From an uncultured Prevotellaceae bacterium (lineage in GTDB: Bacteria; Bacteroidota; Bacteroidia; Bacteroidales; Bacteroidaceae), in assembly GCA_900319385.1 (NCBI GenBank), contig ONOG01000020.1:40675-104674 (forward strand): a stretch of 64,000 nucleotides of DNA, in the 5' to 3' direction. The notes beneath the pieces were generated by a model. The model was given only the letters and a program-made list of their open reading frames with translations. It made no database searches and was not told the origin of the DNA. A program made the translations under genes and the position numbers. How positions within the stretch are numbered: position 1 is the stretch's first letter; each line of letters opens with the position of its first letter. Shown here in pieces: positions 32,821-42,125 of this stretch.

Positions 32821-34524
32821 TTATTGAGGTATTTCCAAAAGCATGTCATCGACGTTGGCACCCGGCGGTGTCATCGGCAATACATTGTCTTCTTCTTTCA
32901 CAGCACATTGCAACAAGTAGGGGCCGTCGGTTGCAAGCATCTCACTGATGGCAGCGTCGAGGTCGGATCGTTCCACCACCGTGCGAGCCTTGATGCCGTA
33001 AGCTTGGGCAATGAGTTCGTAGTCGGGGTTCATCATCGGCGTGAACGAATAGCGGTGGTTGAAGAACATGGCCTGCCACTGGCGAACATTGCCGAGATAG
33101 TTGTTGTTGAGCAGGATGATCTTGACGGGCGAACCTTGCTCCATAATGGTGCCCAGTTCCTGAATCGTCATTTGCAATCCACCGTCACCGACAAAGAGAC
33201 ATACGGTGCGGTCGGGAGCTCCAAACGTCGCACCGATGGCAGCAGGCAGACCGAATCCCATCGTGCCGCATCCACCACTGGTGACAACGCTGCGCCCTTT
33301 GGTAAACTTGAAGTAGCGACAACCGAACATCTGATTCTGACCAACATCGGTCACGAGTACAGCCTCATTATGCGAAGCCTCGCTCACACGGCTCACCACT
33401 TCGGCCATCAGCAACGGCCCATCCTTGGGATGAACGGCACGGTCAATTACCTTGTTGTATTCCTTCTCAGCGTATGGCTTGAAGCCGTCGATCCACGACT
33501 GGTGTGTCGTCGGATCGAGCAGTTCGGTCACTGCGGCCAGTGTCTGCTTACAGTCACCCAGCACTGCCAGATTCACCTTCACATTCTTGTCGAACTCCGA
33601 CGGGTCGATGTCGAAATGGATAATCTTGGCCTGTTTGGCATAAGTCTTCAAATTACCCGTCACGCGGTCGTCGAAGCGCATACCCACAGCGATGAGCAGG
33701 TCACACTGATTCGTCATCACGTTCGGACCAAGGTTGCCATGCATTCCGAGCATACCCATATTGAGCGGATGGTCGCTGGGCAAAGCAGACAGTCCGAGCA
33801 GGGTGCACCCAGCAGGCAACTGTGCCTTTTCGAGGAAAGCACGCAACTCTTCGCGGGCATCACCCAATTCCACGCCTTGACCCACGAGCACAAAGGGTTT
33901 GACCGCATTGTTGATCATACGTGCCGCTTCATGGATAGCATCGCTGTCAGGAGTCGGCACGGGATCGTAAGAGCGAATGAAATCCACCTTGGACGGTTCA
34001 TAGTCGATAATGGCCGTCTGAGCGTTCTTCGTGAAGTCGAGCACCACAGGTCCGGGGCGTCCGCTACGAGCGATGTAGAAAGCACGAGAAACAGCCCACG
34101 ACACATCTTCGGCACGACGAATCTGATAGCTCCATTTTGAAATAGGACTGGTCACGCCGACCACGTCAACCTCCTGAAAGGCATCCGTACCGAGGAGCGA
34201 TGTGCCGACCTGTCCGCAGATGACCACCATCGGCGTCGAGTCGATCATCGCATCGGCAATGCCCGTCACCGTATTGGTGGCTCCAGGACCACTGGTCACG
34301 ATAGCGCAACCCACTTTGCCGCTCACACGAGCATAGCCCTGCGCAGCATGCACAGCTCCTTGCTCATGTCGAACGAGCACGTGGTTCAGACGGTCACGGT
34401 AGTCATAGAGCGCATCATAGACAGGCATGATGGCACCGCCAGGATAGCCGAACAACGTCTCAACGCCCTCGGCCAGCAACGACTGCATCAGTGCTTCAGC
34501 ACCACTTATGTTCTTATTCATCAT
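32821..34524 (-). CDS. ilvB: Acetolactate synthase large (catalytic) subunit IlvB
   Basis: TPP- and FAD-dependent condensation of pyruvate (or with 2-ketobutyrate). 567 residues. [17 protein letters not shown] near 22 and [18 protein letters not shown] near 48 contain the catalytic Glu. The TPP motif [20 protein letters not shown] through [13 protein letters not shown] is near 446. Its start overlaps the ilvD stop region by 4 bp. Confidence 0.95.
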   Translation of the reverse strand: MMNKNISGAEALMQSLLAEGVETLFGYPGGAIMPVYDALYDYRDRLNHVLVRHEQGAVHAAQGYARVSGKVGCAIVTSGPGATNTVTGIADAMIDSTPMVVICGQVGTSLLGTDAFQEVDVVGVTSPISKWSYQIRRAEDVSWAVSRAFYIARSGRPGPVVLDFTKNAQTAIIDYEPSKVDFIRSYDPVPTPDSDAIHEAARMINNAVKPFVLVGQGVELGDAREELRAFLEKAQLPAGCTLLGLSALPSDHPLNMGMLGMHGNLGPNVMTNQCDLLIAVGMRFDDRVTGNLKTYAKQAKIIHFDIDPSEFDKNVKVNLAVLGDCKQTLAAVTELLDPTTHQSWIDGFKPYAEKEYNKVIDRAVHPKDGPLLMAEVVSRVSEASHNEAVLVTDVGQNQMFGCRYFKFTKGRSVVTSGGCGTMGFGLPAAIGATFGAPDRTVCLFVGDGGLQMTIQELGTIMEQGSPVKIILLNNNYLGNVRQWQAMFFNHRYSFTPMMNPDYELIAQAYGIKARTVVERSDLDAAISEMLATDGPYLLQCAVKEEDNVLPMTPPGANVDDMLLEIPQ

Positions 34525-36329
34525 TCTTCGTTAATCATTCTGACACCACCCTTGTCGGCACTGCTCACACTCTGAGCGTATGCACGCAAAGCCTTGCTCA
34601 CCACGCGATGGCGACGTAACGGCTGCATGGGACGCTGTGCCAGTTCTTCGTCCGACAAACGGACATTGATACTGCGGTTGGGAATATCTATCTCGATGAT
34701 GTCGCCATCCTGAATCTTGCCGATGTTGCCACCAGCAGCTGCCTCAGGCGAAATGTGCCCAATGCTCAGTCCACTCGTGCCGCCGCTGAAACGGCCATCG
34801 GTGATGAGAGCACACTCCTTCCCCATGTGCATACTCTTGATATAAGAGGTGGGATAGAGCATTTCCTGCATACCAGGACCACCCTTCGGGCCTTCGTGTG
34901 TGATAACCACCACGTCGCCCTTCTGCACCTTTCCGCCCAAAATACCCTCACAAGCATCTTCCTGTGAGTCGAACACCTTGGCAGGACCGGCAAACTTCCA
35001 GATGCTTTCATCCACGCCAGCCGTCTTGACCACGCAGCCATCTTGGGCAATGTTGCCGAACAGCACAGCCAGACCGCCATCGCGAGTATAAGCATGCTCA
35101 ATGTCACGGATGCAACCATTGGCACGATCCTTGTCCAGACTCGGCCACTGCGTATCCTGCACACCCAGCTGGTTGCAGAATCGGCCTGCAGGTGCACAGC
35201 CATAGATGCGCTGAGCATCGGCATCAACCATATCGTTCAGAATAGAGTATTTCTCAATATCCTCAGCCAGCGTACGACCATCCACGCGCATCACGCCCGT
35301 GTCGAGCAGTCCACCCTTTGCCAGTTCACCCAGGATGCCGAGAATGCCGCCAGCCCGACCACACTCCTGCACACTGTACTTTTGTGTGTTCGGCGCCAGT
35401 TTACATAGACAAGGTACACGGCGCGAAAGCTGGTCGATGTCACTCATCTTGAAATCAACCCCACCCTCCTGAGCTACAGCCAGCAGGTGCAGGATTGTAT
35501 TCGTCGAACCACCCATAGCAATATCCAACGTCATTGCATTCAGGAAAGCAGCACGAGTGGCAATCGAACGAGGCAGTACACTCTCGTCGCCCTGCTCATA
35601 GTAGGCTAAGGCATTCTGAACAATCTGTCGTGCAGCCTGCTTCATCAGTTCCACACGACCCACGTGCGTCGCCAGAATCGTACCATTGCCAGGAAGCGAA
35701 AGACCAATCGCCTCGGTGAGCGAGTTCATCGAGTTCGCCGTGAACATACCCGAACAGCATCCGCAACCAGGACAGGCACGGTTTTCGATTTCAGCCAGCT
35801 CGTCGTCGCTCACGCTCGGGTCGGCCCCCTTCACCATTGCGGTCACCAGGTCCAGGTTCTCACCCTTCCACTGCCCCGCCTCCATCGGTCCGCCGCTGAC
35901 GAACACTGCGGGAATATTGAGCCGCATAGCCGCCATCAGCATGCCAGGCGTTATCTTGTCGCAGTTGGAGATGCAGATCATCGCATCTACCTTGTGGCCG
36001 TTGACCATATACTCCACCGAGTCGGCAATGATGTCGCGCGAAGGCAGCGAATAGAGCATACCGTCGTGTCCCATGGCGATGCCGTCGTCGATGGCAATCG
36101 TATTGAATTCGGCAGCATAGCAGCCCATCCGTTCGATCTCCTGCTTCACAATCTGGCCTGCCTCATGCAGGTGAGTATGTCCAGGCACAAACTGCGTGAA
36201 CGAGTTGACAATGGCAATAATCGGTTTGCCAAACTGTTCGCGCTTCATACCATTCGCCACCCACAAGGCGCGGGCACCAGCCATGCGGCGACCCTCGGTG
36301 CAGACGGCACTTCTGAGTTGATGTTTCAT
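34521..36329 (-). CDS. ilvD: Dihydroxy-acid dehydratase IlvD
   Basis: Fe-S enzyme of the third step of valine/isoleucine synthesis. 602 residues. Cluster cysteines sit in [12 protein letters not shown] and [35 protein letters not shown] opens the protein. The C-terminal [20 protein letters not shown] is a strong signature. First gene of the operon ilvD-ilvB-ilvN-thioesterase-ilvC; the leader is short, with no visible leucine/valine attenuator. Confidence 0.96.
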   Translation of the reverse strand: MKHQLRSAVCTEGRRMAGARALWVANGMKREQFGKPIIAIVNSFTQFVPGHTHLHEAGQIVKQEIERMGCYAAEFNTIAIDDGIAMGHDGMLYSLPSRDIIADSVEYMVNGHKVDAMICISNCDKITPGMLMAAMRLNIPAVFVSGGPMEAGQWKGENLDLVTAMVKGADPSVSDDELAEIENRACPGCGCCSGMFTANSMNSLTEAIGLSLPGNGTILATHVGRVELMKQAARQIVQNALAYYEQGDESVLPRSIATRAAFLNAMTLDIAMGGSTNTILHLLAVAQEGGVDFKMSDIDQLSRRVPCLCKLAPNTQKYSVQECGRAGGILGILGELAKGGLLDTGVMRVDGRTLAEDIEKYSILNDMVDADAQRIYGCAPAGRFCNQLGVQDTQWPSLDKDRANGCIRDIEHAYTRDGGLAVLFGNIAQDGCVVKTAGVDESIWKFAGPAKVFDSQEDACEGILGGKVQKGDVVVITHEGPKGGPGMQEMLYPTSYIKSMHMGKECALITDGRFSGGTSGLSIGHISPEAAAGGNIGKIQDGDIIEIDIPNRSINVRLSDEELAQRPMQPLRRHRVVSKALRAYAQSVSSADKGGVRMINEE

Positions 36330-36366
36330 AGAGACTCTCTTTTTACCGTTCTTTTGTAAATTGCTG

Positions 36367-36374
36367 CAAAGTTA
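36367..36374 (-). promoter_or_regulatory. -7 box TAACTTTG for the ilv operon
   Basis: The minus strand reads GATGTAACTTTGCAG, 37 bases upstream of ilvD. Confidence 0.65.
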
Positions 36375-36484
36375 CATCTTTCTGCGCGGTTTACCATCGA
36401 ATTTCCTAAAAAAAACGCCCATAACTTACATTTTCATGCCTTTTTACAACAAATTCTTACCATCTAAAAGCAAAAACACAGAAA

Positions 36485-36516
36485 AACCCGAAAATCTGCA
36501 TAGAGACTTTCGGGTT
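36485..36516 (-). terminator. Terminator of the oxaloacetate decarboxylase operon
   Basis: 9-bp perfect stem (36485-36493 with 36508-36516), followed on the minus strand by TTTTTC. Confidence 0.75.
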
Positions 36517-36544
36517 GTCGGATGGTAGGTTGTTGCCTCGCGGC

Positions 36545-37780
36545 CTACGAGAGGAACTTGATGAGTACGCCTGCTGCCACGGCACTGCCGATGACGCCAG
36601 AGATGTTGGACGACATGCAGTAGTTGAGCACGTGGTTCTTCGGGTCGTACTTCGTAGCGATGTCGTTGCACACGCGGCTGGCCATGGGCACAGCAGAGAG
36701 ACCCGTGGCTCCGATGAGTGGATTGATTTTCTTCTTGGTGAAGAGATTGAAGAGCTTCACCATCATGATGCCAGCCGTGATGGAGAGGGCAAAGGCGAGG
36801 AAGCCGCCGACGACGATGCCGATAGTGGTCCAGTTGAGGAACGCTGCCGAGGTCATCGTAGCTCCAACGCAAAGGCCGAGGAACACGGTGGCGGTGTTCA
36901 TGATTGAGTTGGAGACAGTGTCGAACAGTCGGCTGGTGTCGCTACCGATTTCCTTGAGCAGGTTACCGAACATGAGCATACCAATCAGACTGACTGCTGT
37001 GGGAACGAAAATAGCGACGATGGTGGTCACGGCGATGGGGAAGATGATCTTGATGACGCGCATGTTCTTGATTTCGTTCTTCGCGGGATAGAGTTTGTCC
37101 TGCTCCTTCATGTTGATCATGAGTTCCTTCTTCGTGCATGTCAGTTTGACGACGAGCGGAATGATGACGGGGACGAGGGCCATATAGCTATAGGCAGCGA
37201 TGGCGATAGGTCCGAGCAGATGGGGTGCGAGCTTGATGGTGGTGAAGATGGCTGTCGGGCCGTCGGCTCCACCGATGATGCCGAGCGAGGCTGCCTCTTT
37301 CAGGGTGAATCCCATGAGCACAGCGCAGATGAGCACGAGGAAGATGCCGAACTGGGCTGCTGCGCCGAAGATGCTGAGTCGCAGGTTGCGCAGCATGGGA
37401 CCGAAGTCGGTGAGGGCTCCGACTCCCATGAAGATGATAGGCGGCAGGAACCCTGTCTTGATGAGCATGTAGTAGAGGAAGTTCATCAGTCCGAGGTCGT
37501 GTGCAATGGCTGGCAGCGACATCTCCCAGATGTTGTATTCTTTGCCGTCCTTCACGATGATGCCTTCTTCGGTGGCTTGCAGCACTCCCATGTCGCCACC
37601 AGGGAAGTTGGCGATGAGCACGCCGAAGGCGATGGGGATGAGCAGGAGCGGCTCGTAATGTTTGACGATGCCGAGGTAAAGGAGCACGAAGGCGATGGCA
37701 TACATCACGAGATAGGACGGATCAGCAACCAGGTCGCTGATGGCCGTCATTTCGTATAGATTTCTTAATATCTCAGTCAT
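36545..37780 (-). CDS. oadB: Sodium-pumping decarboxylase beta subunit (OadB type)
   Basis: Integral membrane subunit that couples decarboxylation of the carboxybiotin carrier to Na+ export. 411 residues with about nine helices. FMGVGALTDFGPMLRNLRLS near 118, IIGGADGPTAIF near 168 (conserved Asp in the Na+ path) and GATGLSAVPMASRVC near 358 are family signatures. The C-terminus NISGVIGSAVAAGVLIKFLS is shared almost exactly by the second beta subunit at 56567. It lies 163 bp after oadA, separated by a repeat. Confidence 0.94.
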   Translation of the reverse strand: MTEILRNLYEMTAISDLVADPSYLVMYAIAFVLLYLGIVKHYEPLLLIPIAFGVLIANFPGGDMGVLQATEEGIIVKDGKEYNIWEMSLPAIAHDLGLMNFLYYMLIKTGFLPPIIFMGVGALTDFGPMLRNLRLSIFGAAAQFGIFLVLICAVLMGFTLKEAASLGIIGGADGPTAIFTTIKLAPHLLGPIAIAAYSYMALVPVIIPLVVKLTCTKKELMINMKEQDKLYPAKNEIKNMRVIKIIFPIAVTTIVAIFVPTAVSLIGMLMFGNLLKEIGSDTSRLFDTVSNSIMNTATVFLGLCVGATMTSAAFLNWTTIGIVVGGFLAFALSITAGIMMVKLFNLFTKKKINPLIGATGLSAVPMASRVCNDIATKYDPKNHVLNYCMSSNISGVIGSAVAAGVLIKFLS

Positions 37781-37800
37781 AAAGATCTCTCAAGTGAAAA

Positions 37801-37934
37801 GTAATAAGTGATAAGTGATAAGTGATAAGTGAAGCGTGAATGGTTCAGTGTTTAGTGTTTAGTGCTTAGTGCTTAGCGTGTTAGCAGACTCAGCAGAACA
37901 CTCAACTCTCAACACTAAACACTAAACACTAAAC
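37801..37934. repeat. 7-bp GTGATAA tandem plus TTTAGTG hairpin element (copy A)
   Basis: 37801-37831 is a 7-bp tandem (GTGATAA x3-4). 37843-37934 is an imperfect inverted repeat: arms of TTTAGTG/GCTTAGT units against CACTAAA units, with GCAGACTCAGCAG at the centre. It occupies the oadA-oadB gap. Related copies are at 40230 and 60825. Confidence 0.8.
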
Positions 37935-37943
37935 CTTCTCGTT

Positions 37944-39779
37944 CTATCCTATCTTCATGATGACGTCGTCTTCCTCGACGCTGTCACCGGAGTTGACGAG
38001 GATGGCTGTGATGGTGCCGTCGCGGTCGGCCTTGATGGCATTGTACGTCTTCATGGCTTCGATGTAGCCGACAACGTCACCTTCCTTCACCTGGTCGCCC
38101 ACCTGCTTGGGGGTTTCACTGGTGTCTTTCACACGGAAGAACTTACCTTCGAGCGGAGCAAGGAGGTCAGCACCTTCTCCGGCAGGAGCGGCAGGTGCGG
38201 CGCTCTGTGCAGCTGCAGGCAGATCGTTGCCATAGGCTATCTCGACCTTGTAGTTCTGTCCACCCACATTCACGGTGATGCTCTTCGGCAGTTCTGCTTC
38301 GGTAGCAGCAGGTGCTGCTTTCGCTGCCTTGCGCTTGGCGAGGTCGGCTTCGAAGTCAGCCTTGGCCTTACCGCTCTTGTAGGCTTCGTACTGTGTGGGG
38401 TGCATGGAGTATTCGAACAGTTCTTCGTCGTCCTCGCCGAGGGGCCATCCCTTCTCTTCCATCTTCTGACGATAGTCGTCGAGGTCGTCGGGATAGTTTT
38501 CCTGCGGATCGGTGTCGAGGAACTGGCGACCTTCGGCCTTGGCCATCTCGATGAGTTCGGGTGCCACAGGACCAGGCAGACGTCCGGCTTTGCCGAGAAT
38601 CATGTCCCAGATGGTGTCGGCAATCATCGACCAGCGCTCTTTGCCCTTCTCCATCTGAATGACGTTCATCAGTGCGAGGTTCTTGACGTACTGCGAGAAG
38701 GGGGTGACGAGGCAGGGGTAGCCGACCTTGGGCCATACGTATGCCACTTCGTCGAACAGCTTGACGAGGATTTCATCGGTGGTCAGCGGCTTCTGTCCGT
38801 GTTTTTCCTTCCACTTGTTGAGCGAGGCAAGGTTCTCCTCGAGGTCGGTCATCAGGCTTCCCATCATGCCACCAGGCAGTCCTGGTTTGACGAGCAGCGA
38901 GTTGTTGATGCGGTTGAGTTCAGGGCAGTAGTAGCCGAGGAAGTCGTCCATCATTTCCTGTATCTGCGTGCGCACTTCCATGTAGGCTTCCATGTTGATT
39001 TCCTTCACCTTAAAGCCTGCGTCCTTAAGCATTTCTTGAACTGCGATGATGTCGGCGTGACCTGTTCCCCATGCCAGGGGTGCCACGGCGGTATCGACAT
39101 AGTCGCAGCCATTTTTGCACACTTCGAGAATCGATGCCATGCAGAAACCAGGACCGGCGTGCGAGTGGTATTGCACGACGATGTCTTTCTTCAGTTCCTT
39201 GATACCTTTGACAATCTTACCGAGCGAGTCGGGACGTCCGATGCCTGCCATGTCCTTCAGACAGATTTCGTCGGCACCGGCATCAATCAGCACTTTCGCC
39301 AGGTTGACATAATACTCCACCGTGTGGATGGGGCTATGAGTGATACACATCGAGGCTTGGGCAATCATGCCTGCTGCCTTGGCATACTGTATCGAGGGGA
39401 TGATGTTGCGGGTATCGTTGAGTCCGCAGAAGATGCGGGTGATGTCCGTGCCCTGTGCTTTCTTCACCTTATAGAAGAGCTGGCGCAGGTCTTTGGGGCA
39501 AGGACTCATGCGCAGGCCGTTGAGCGCACGGTCGAGCATGTGCGTCTGGATGCCTGCCTCGTGGAAGGGTTTGGTCCACTCACGGACCGATCGGTTGGGA
39601 TTCTCGCCGTAGAGCAGGTTGACTTGTTCAAAACCACCGCCGTTCGTCTCGACACGATCGAAACAACCCATGCGGATGATGGCAGGTGCCACCTTGAGCA
39701 GTTGGTCCACACGCGGCTGATACTTGCCGGCGCTCTGCCACATGTCGCGGAAGACCAACGAGAATTTCACTTCCTTCAT
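37944..39779 (-). CDS. oadA: Biotin-dependent carboxyltransferase alpha subunit (oxaloacetate/pyruvate type, OadA)
   Basis: Moves CO2 from oxaloacetate (or a related acid) to protein-bound biotin. 611 residues. The TIM barrel starts VKFSLVFRDMWQSAGKYQPR; FSLVFRD replaces the usual ETxLRD. DEICLKDMAGIGRPDSLGKI and YHSHAGPGFCMASILEVC carry the metal and active site; VDTAVAPLAWGTGHAD is near 230. An Ala-rich linker (about 480-545) leads to the biotinyl domain with EAMKTYN; Lys577 should carry biotin. It overlaps oadG by 4 bp. Confidence 0.93.
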   Translation of the reverse strand: MKEVKFSLVFRDMWQSAGKYQPRVDQLLKVAPAIIRMGCFDRVETNGGGFEQVNLLYGENPNRSVREWTKPFHEAGIQTHMLDRALNGLRMSPCPKDLRQLFYKVKKAQGTDITRIFCGLNDTRNIIPSIQYAKAAGMIAQASMCITHSPIHTVEYYVNLAKVLIDAGADEICLKDMAGIGRPDSLGKIVKGIKELKKDIVVQYHSHAGPGFCMASILEVCKNGCDYVDTAVAPLAWGTGHADIIAVQEMLKDAGFKVKEINMEAYMEVRTQIQEMMDDFLGYYCPELNRINNSLLVKPGLPGGMMGSLMTDLEENLASLNKWKEKHGQKPLTTDEILVKLFDEVAYVWPKVGYPCLVTPFSQYVKNLALMNVIQMEKGKERWSMIADTIWDMILGKAGRLPGPVAPELIEMAKAEGRQFLDTDPQENYPDDLDDYRQKMEEKGWPLGEDDEELFEYSMHPTQYEAYKSGKAKADFEADLAKRKAAKAAPAATEAELPKSITVNVGGQNYKVEIAYGNDLPAAAQSAAPAAPAGEGADLLAPLEGKFFRVKDTSETPKQVGDQVKEGDVVGYIEAMKTYNAIKADRDGTITAILVNSGDSVEEDDVIMKIG

Positions 39780-40039
39780 ATCTTTTCGATTTTATTGACT
39801 TTTCCCTTGCCGCCCGTCAGCTGACTGACTGCAGCAGCGATAACACTCTTGGTGGTTGCATCCACCGACTGCAACGCACTGGCCAGCGCTGCCGTCTTCT
39901 TACCTTGTTCCTCGGCCGGAGCATACTTGTTGACAAGTGCGATGAGCGCCTTGCCTAGATAGATGACAATGAGCAGGATAACAAACACAGTGGTCATGCC
40001 GACCACGAGCAATCCTAAAGCTTCACTCAAATTTTCCAT
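39776..40039 (-). CDS. oadG: Sodium-pump decarboxylase gamma subunit (OadG type)
   Basis: 87 residues from the ATG at 40039: one membrane helix (LLVVGMTTVFVILLIVIYLG, residues 8-27) then a short charged tail that in this family helps assemble the alpha and beta subunits. The frame is open upstream to 40147, but that stretch crosses the -7 box at 40084, so it is not coding. First gene of oadG-oadA-oadB. Confidence 0.9.
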   Translation of the reverse strand: MENLSEALGLLVVGMTTVFVILLIVIYLGKALIALVNKYAPAEEQGKKTAALASALQSVDATTKSVIAAAVSQLTGGKGKVNKIEKI

Positions 40040-40083
40040 ATCGTTTCTACTTATTGATATATTGTCAAACGAAAAAATCACTG

Positions 40084-40091
40084 CAAAGGTA
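40084..40091 (-). promoter_or_regulatory. -7 box TACCTTTG for the oad operon
   Basis: The minus strand reads CCGTACCTTTGCAG, 44 bases before the oadG start. It rules out the longer reading frame start. Confidence 0.65.
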
Positions 40092-40190
40092 CGGATAATT
40101 TCCGACAAATCGAAACGATAATGCAAAATAATCTTAAAAACTGTCAACCTCTTAAACCAATTTGCCGTTCAGACGTCAGAAGAATAACAA

Positions 40191-40335
40191 CGTTTCCGGT
40201 CAACTAAAAGAGCAAAGTAAAATTTGTTTAGGGTTTAGGGTTTAGTGTACTGGTGAGTCAGATAGCGCGCTAAACATTAAGCACTCAACACTAAACATTC
40301 TTTGAACTTTTCCTTGGCGAGAAAACGAAAGGAAT
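40191..40335. repeat. Intergenic repeat interrupted by a TTTAG hairpin element (copy B)
   Basis: 40191-40229 and 40304-40335 match, in order, the two halves of an uninterrupted copy at 45729-45797. Between them (40230-40303, 74 nt) sits a TTTAG hairpin: GGGTTTAGGGTTTAGTG facing CTAAACATTAAG and CAACACTAAAC, centre CTGGTGAGTCAGA. It shares the centre with copies at 60825 and, reversed, 37843. Confidence 0.78.
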
Positions 40336-40400
40336 TTATTCCGCCACTTTTTGTTTAATCACTATTTTTAATGTCTAACACTTAAAAACTAAACACTGAC

Positions 40401-40862
40401 ATGAAAAAATTGTTTTTCACGATGATGCTGGCAGCCATTTCGCTCACATCATTTGCACAGCAACCCAATGGCGGCAGACAGCGCCGCGAGTTCAATCCCG
40501 AAGAGATGGCCACACGCCGTGCCACCCAGGTGAAGGAAGCCGCTCAGATCAGCGACGAGCAATACCAGAAGGTGTACGACCTCTACCTCAAGCAGGCACA
40601 GGAGGCCCAGACCAAGATGAAGGAGGCGCAGGAGAAGGGCGAACGCCCGCAGTTCGACCGCGAGGCCATGCAGAAGCAGCGTGAAGCGAACGAAGCTGCC
40701 CTGAAAGAAATCCTCACCCCCGAGCAGATGGAGGCCTACAACAAGGCCCAGCAGCAGCGCCAGCAGCGCCGAGGCGGAATGAGGAGCGGCAGACAGGGAC
40801 GACCGAACGGCGAACTGAACACGACCGAACGTCCCCAGCGCCGCGAACGTCCACAGCAGTAA
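40401..40862 (+). CDS. Small exported Gln/Arg-rich protein (DUF4890/LTxxQ-like)
   Basis: 153 residues. Signal peptide MKKLFFTMMLAAISLTSFAQ, cleavage at about 20. The mature part is helical and strongly charged, with AAQISDEQYQKVYDLYLKQA and LKEILTPEQMEAYNKAQQQR, the latter like the LTxxQ motif of Spy/CpxP-type periplasmic chaperones. The C-terminal 40 residues are Gln/Arg/Gly/Pro-rich and likely disordered. I place it near DUF4890 of Bacteroidetes; function not established. Confidence 0.8.
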   Translation: MKKLFFTMMLAAISLTSFAQQPNGGRQRREFNPEEMATRRATQVKEAAQISDEQYQKVYDLYLKQAQEAQTKMKEAQEKGERPQFDREAMQKQREANEAALKEILTPEQMEAYNKAQQQRQQRRGGMRSGRQGRPNGELNTTERPQRRERPQQ

Positions 40863-40880
40863 GACACCATTACAAACGCA

Positions 40881-40922
40881 AATCAGGCTGTGTCAGCATC
40901 ATCGACACAGCCTGATTTTATT
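40881..40922. terminator. Terminator behind the small exported protein gene
   Basis: Perfect 14-bp stem from AATCAGGCTGTGTC (40882-40895) and its complement (40905-40918), then TTTATTT. Confidence 0.88.
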
Positions 40923-40985
40923 TAATGAAATACTCAAGCCTCGGATATTATTGAAGTTAAAGAAGTTAAGGAGTTAAGACACAAT

Positions 40986-41831
40986 TCAGTAGTTGTACTC
41001 CACGTTGACCACATGGCCCAGGTCACCATATTCCAGACGGGTGACAGCCGAGCCGTTGGTGGGCGAATAGCGGAACTGGTAGGTCTGCACCTCGTCGGGC
41101 ATCTCGCTATAGACGATGTCGAGGCGCGTAGGCAGATGGGTGGTTGCCTTGCCCAGCATACCTGAGTAGAACATGTATTCTGAGCCTTCACAGCCGAGAG
41201 CCCGTGAACTGAGTTCGGGCAGCAGGCCGTTGACGTTGCGGGCGTCGCTGTATGTGTAACTATAAGTATAGTGCTTGGCTGGGGCATCCATACTGGGCGT
41301 ATAGACAATCGTTGCGATATCGCCGTCGGCGGTCCAGGTGACGAGCGCAGCAGCACCCTTTGTGGTCGTGGCGTTGAATCCCGAATTCTGGTAGGTGACA
41401 TCCCACGAGATGAGACGTCGATCGGCCGAGTAGGCATAGCGATAGACGGTGTTGCCACTCGATGCGCTGGCGAGCAGTCCGTCGGCCACGTCGAGTTGTA
41501 CTGGCGCAGCCTGTCCGCCCGTAGTGACACTGATGCGGGTGGGTTCGTAGTTCAGCTGGTAGGTGGCTGCTTGGTCGTCCTGCACCTCGGTGATGCCATC
41601 GGTCAGTTTCCAAGCTTTTGCCAATGTCAGTTGTCCACCGGCATTGTAGGAAAATGTCCAGCGATAGACGGTGGTGAACGCACCGGCATACTTGATTTGC
41701 TGCACCGTTGCCCCACCCTCGGCATTGGGAGTCTTGAGCGAGAGGACGGGCACATAGTCGTCGCCGCTGCTGCACGAAGCGAGCAGCATGAGGGCGGTCA
41801 GTGCCGAGAGAACTGCATGTTGTGTCTTCAT
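40986..41831 (-). CDS. Outer-surface lipoprotein, DUF4595-like
   Basis: 281 residues from ATG 41831, which starts MKTQHAVLSALTALMLLASC; Cys20 in LLASC is the lipidation site. The rest is beta-rich with many Tyr/Thr, including repeated strands such as YRWTFSYNAGGQLTLAKAW and YRYAYSADRRLISWDVTY, typical of YD-repeat-like DUF4595 lipoproteins of Bacteroidetes. Residues after the Cys (SSGDD) do not decide inner or outer leaflet. The longer frame to 41885 precedes the signal peptide and is not used. Function unknown. Confidence 0.82.
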   Translation of the reverse strand: MKTQHAVLSALTALMLLASCSSGDDYVPVLSLKTPNAEGGATVQQIKYAGAFTTVYRWTFSYNAGGQLTLAKAWKLTDGITEVQDDQAATYQLNYEPTRISVTTGGQAAPVQLDVADGLLASASSGNTVYRYAYSADRRLISWDVTYQNSGFNATTTKGAAALVTWTADGDIATIVYTPSMDAPAKHYTYSYTYSDARNVNGLLPELSSRALGCEGSEYMFYSGMLGKATTHLPTRLDIVYSEMPDEVQTYQFRYSPTNGSAVTRLEYGDLGHVVNVEYNY

Positions 41832-41930
41832 CGTTTCTGCTTGTTTTGAGAATCTGACGGTTATCAAAAAAGCGCAACCGACCACAAAGTCAATTACGCT
41901 CTTTTCACCTTAAAAATCTGTTTATGAACG

Positions 41931-42002
41931 AGGTGCGTGGCGGATTCGAACCGCCGTAGCTGGTTTTGCAGACCAGTGACTAAGCCACTCATCCAACGCA
42001 CC
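41931..42002 (-). tRNA. tRNA-Cys (anticodon GCA)
   Basis: The minus-strand cloverleaf has acceptor GGTGCGT/ACGCACC, anticodon loop with GCA (CTGGT-CTGCAAA-ACCAG) and T arm with TTCGAAT. The discriminator base is U, as required in tRNA-Cys. CCA is not encoded. Confidence 0.93.
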
Positions 42003-42021
42003 ATTGTCGCATTTGCGGCTG

Positions 42022-42029
42022 CAAAGGTA
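42022..42029 (-). promoter_or_regulatory. -7 box TACCTTTG for tRNA-Cys
   Basis: The minus strand reads GTCGTACCTTTGCAG, 20 bases before the tRNA, with AATAATTAAAATTC-type DNA upstream. Confidence 0.7.
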
Positions 42030-42090
42030 CGACAAATAATTAAAATTCAAAAATTAAAAATTAAAAATTTTCGAAAAGCAGGAAAAAAAT

Positions 42091-42121
42091 TTGTTTTTGC
42101 GCTTCAAACGGCTTAACTTCG
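42091..42121 (+). promoter_or_regulatory. Promoter of tilS
   Basis: -33 TTG (42091-42093), 20-nt spacer, TAACTTCG (42114-42121; one mismatch). The ATG at 42126 is only 4 bases on, so ATG 42144 may be the true start unless the mRNA is leaderless. Confidence 0.55.
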
Positions 42122-42125
42122 CGGC

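Noticed and set aside
36330..36375. Attenuator/leader peptide for the ilv operon
   Set aside because: The distance from the -7 box to ilvD is only 37 bases, with no Leu/Val/Ile-rich peptide or terminator.
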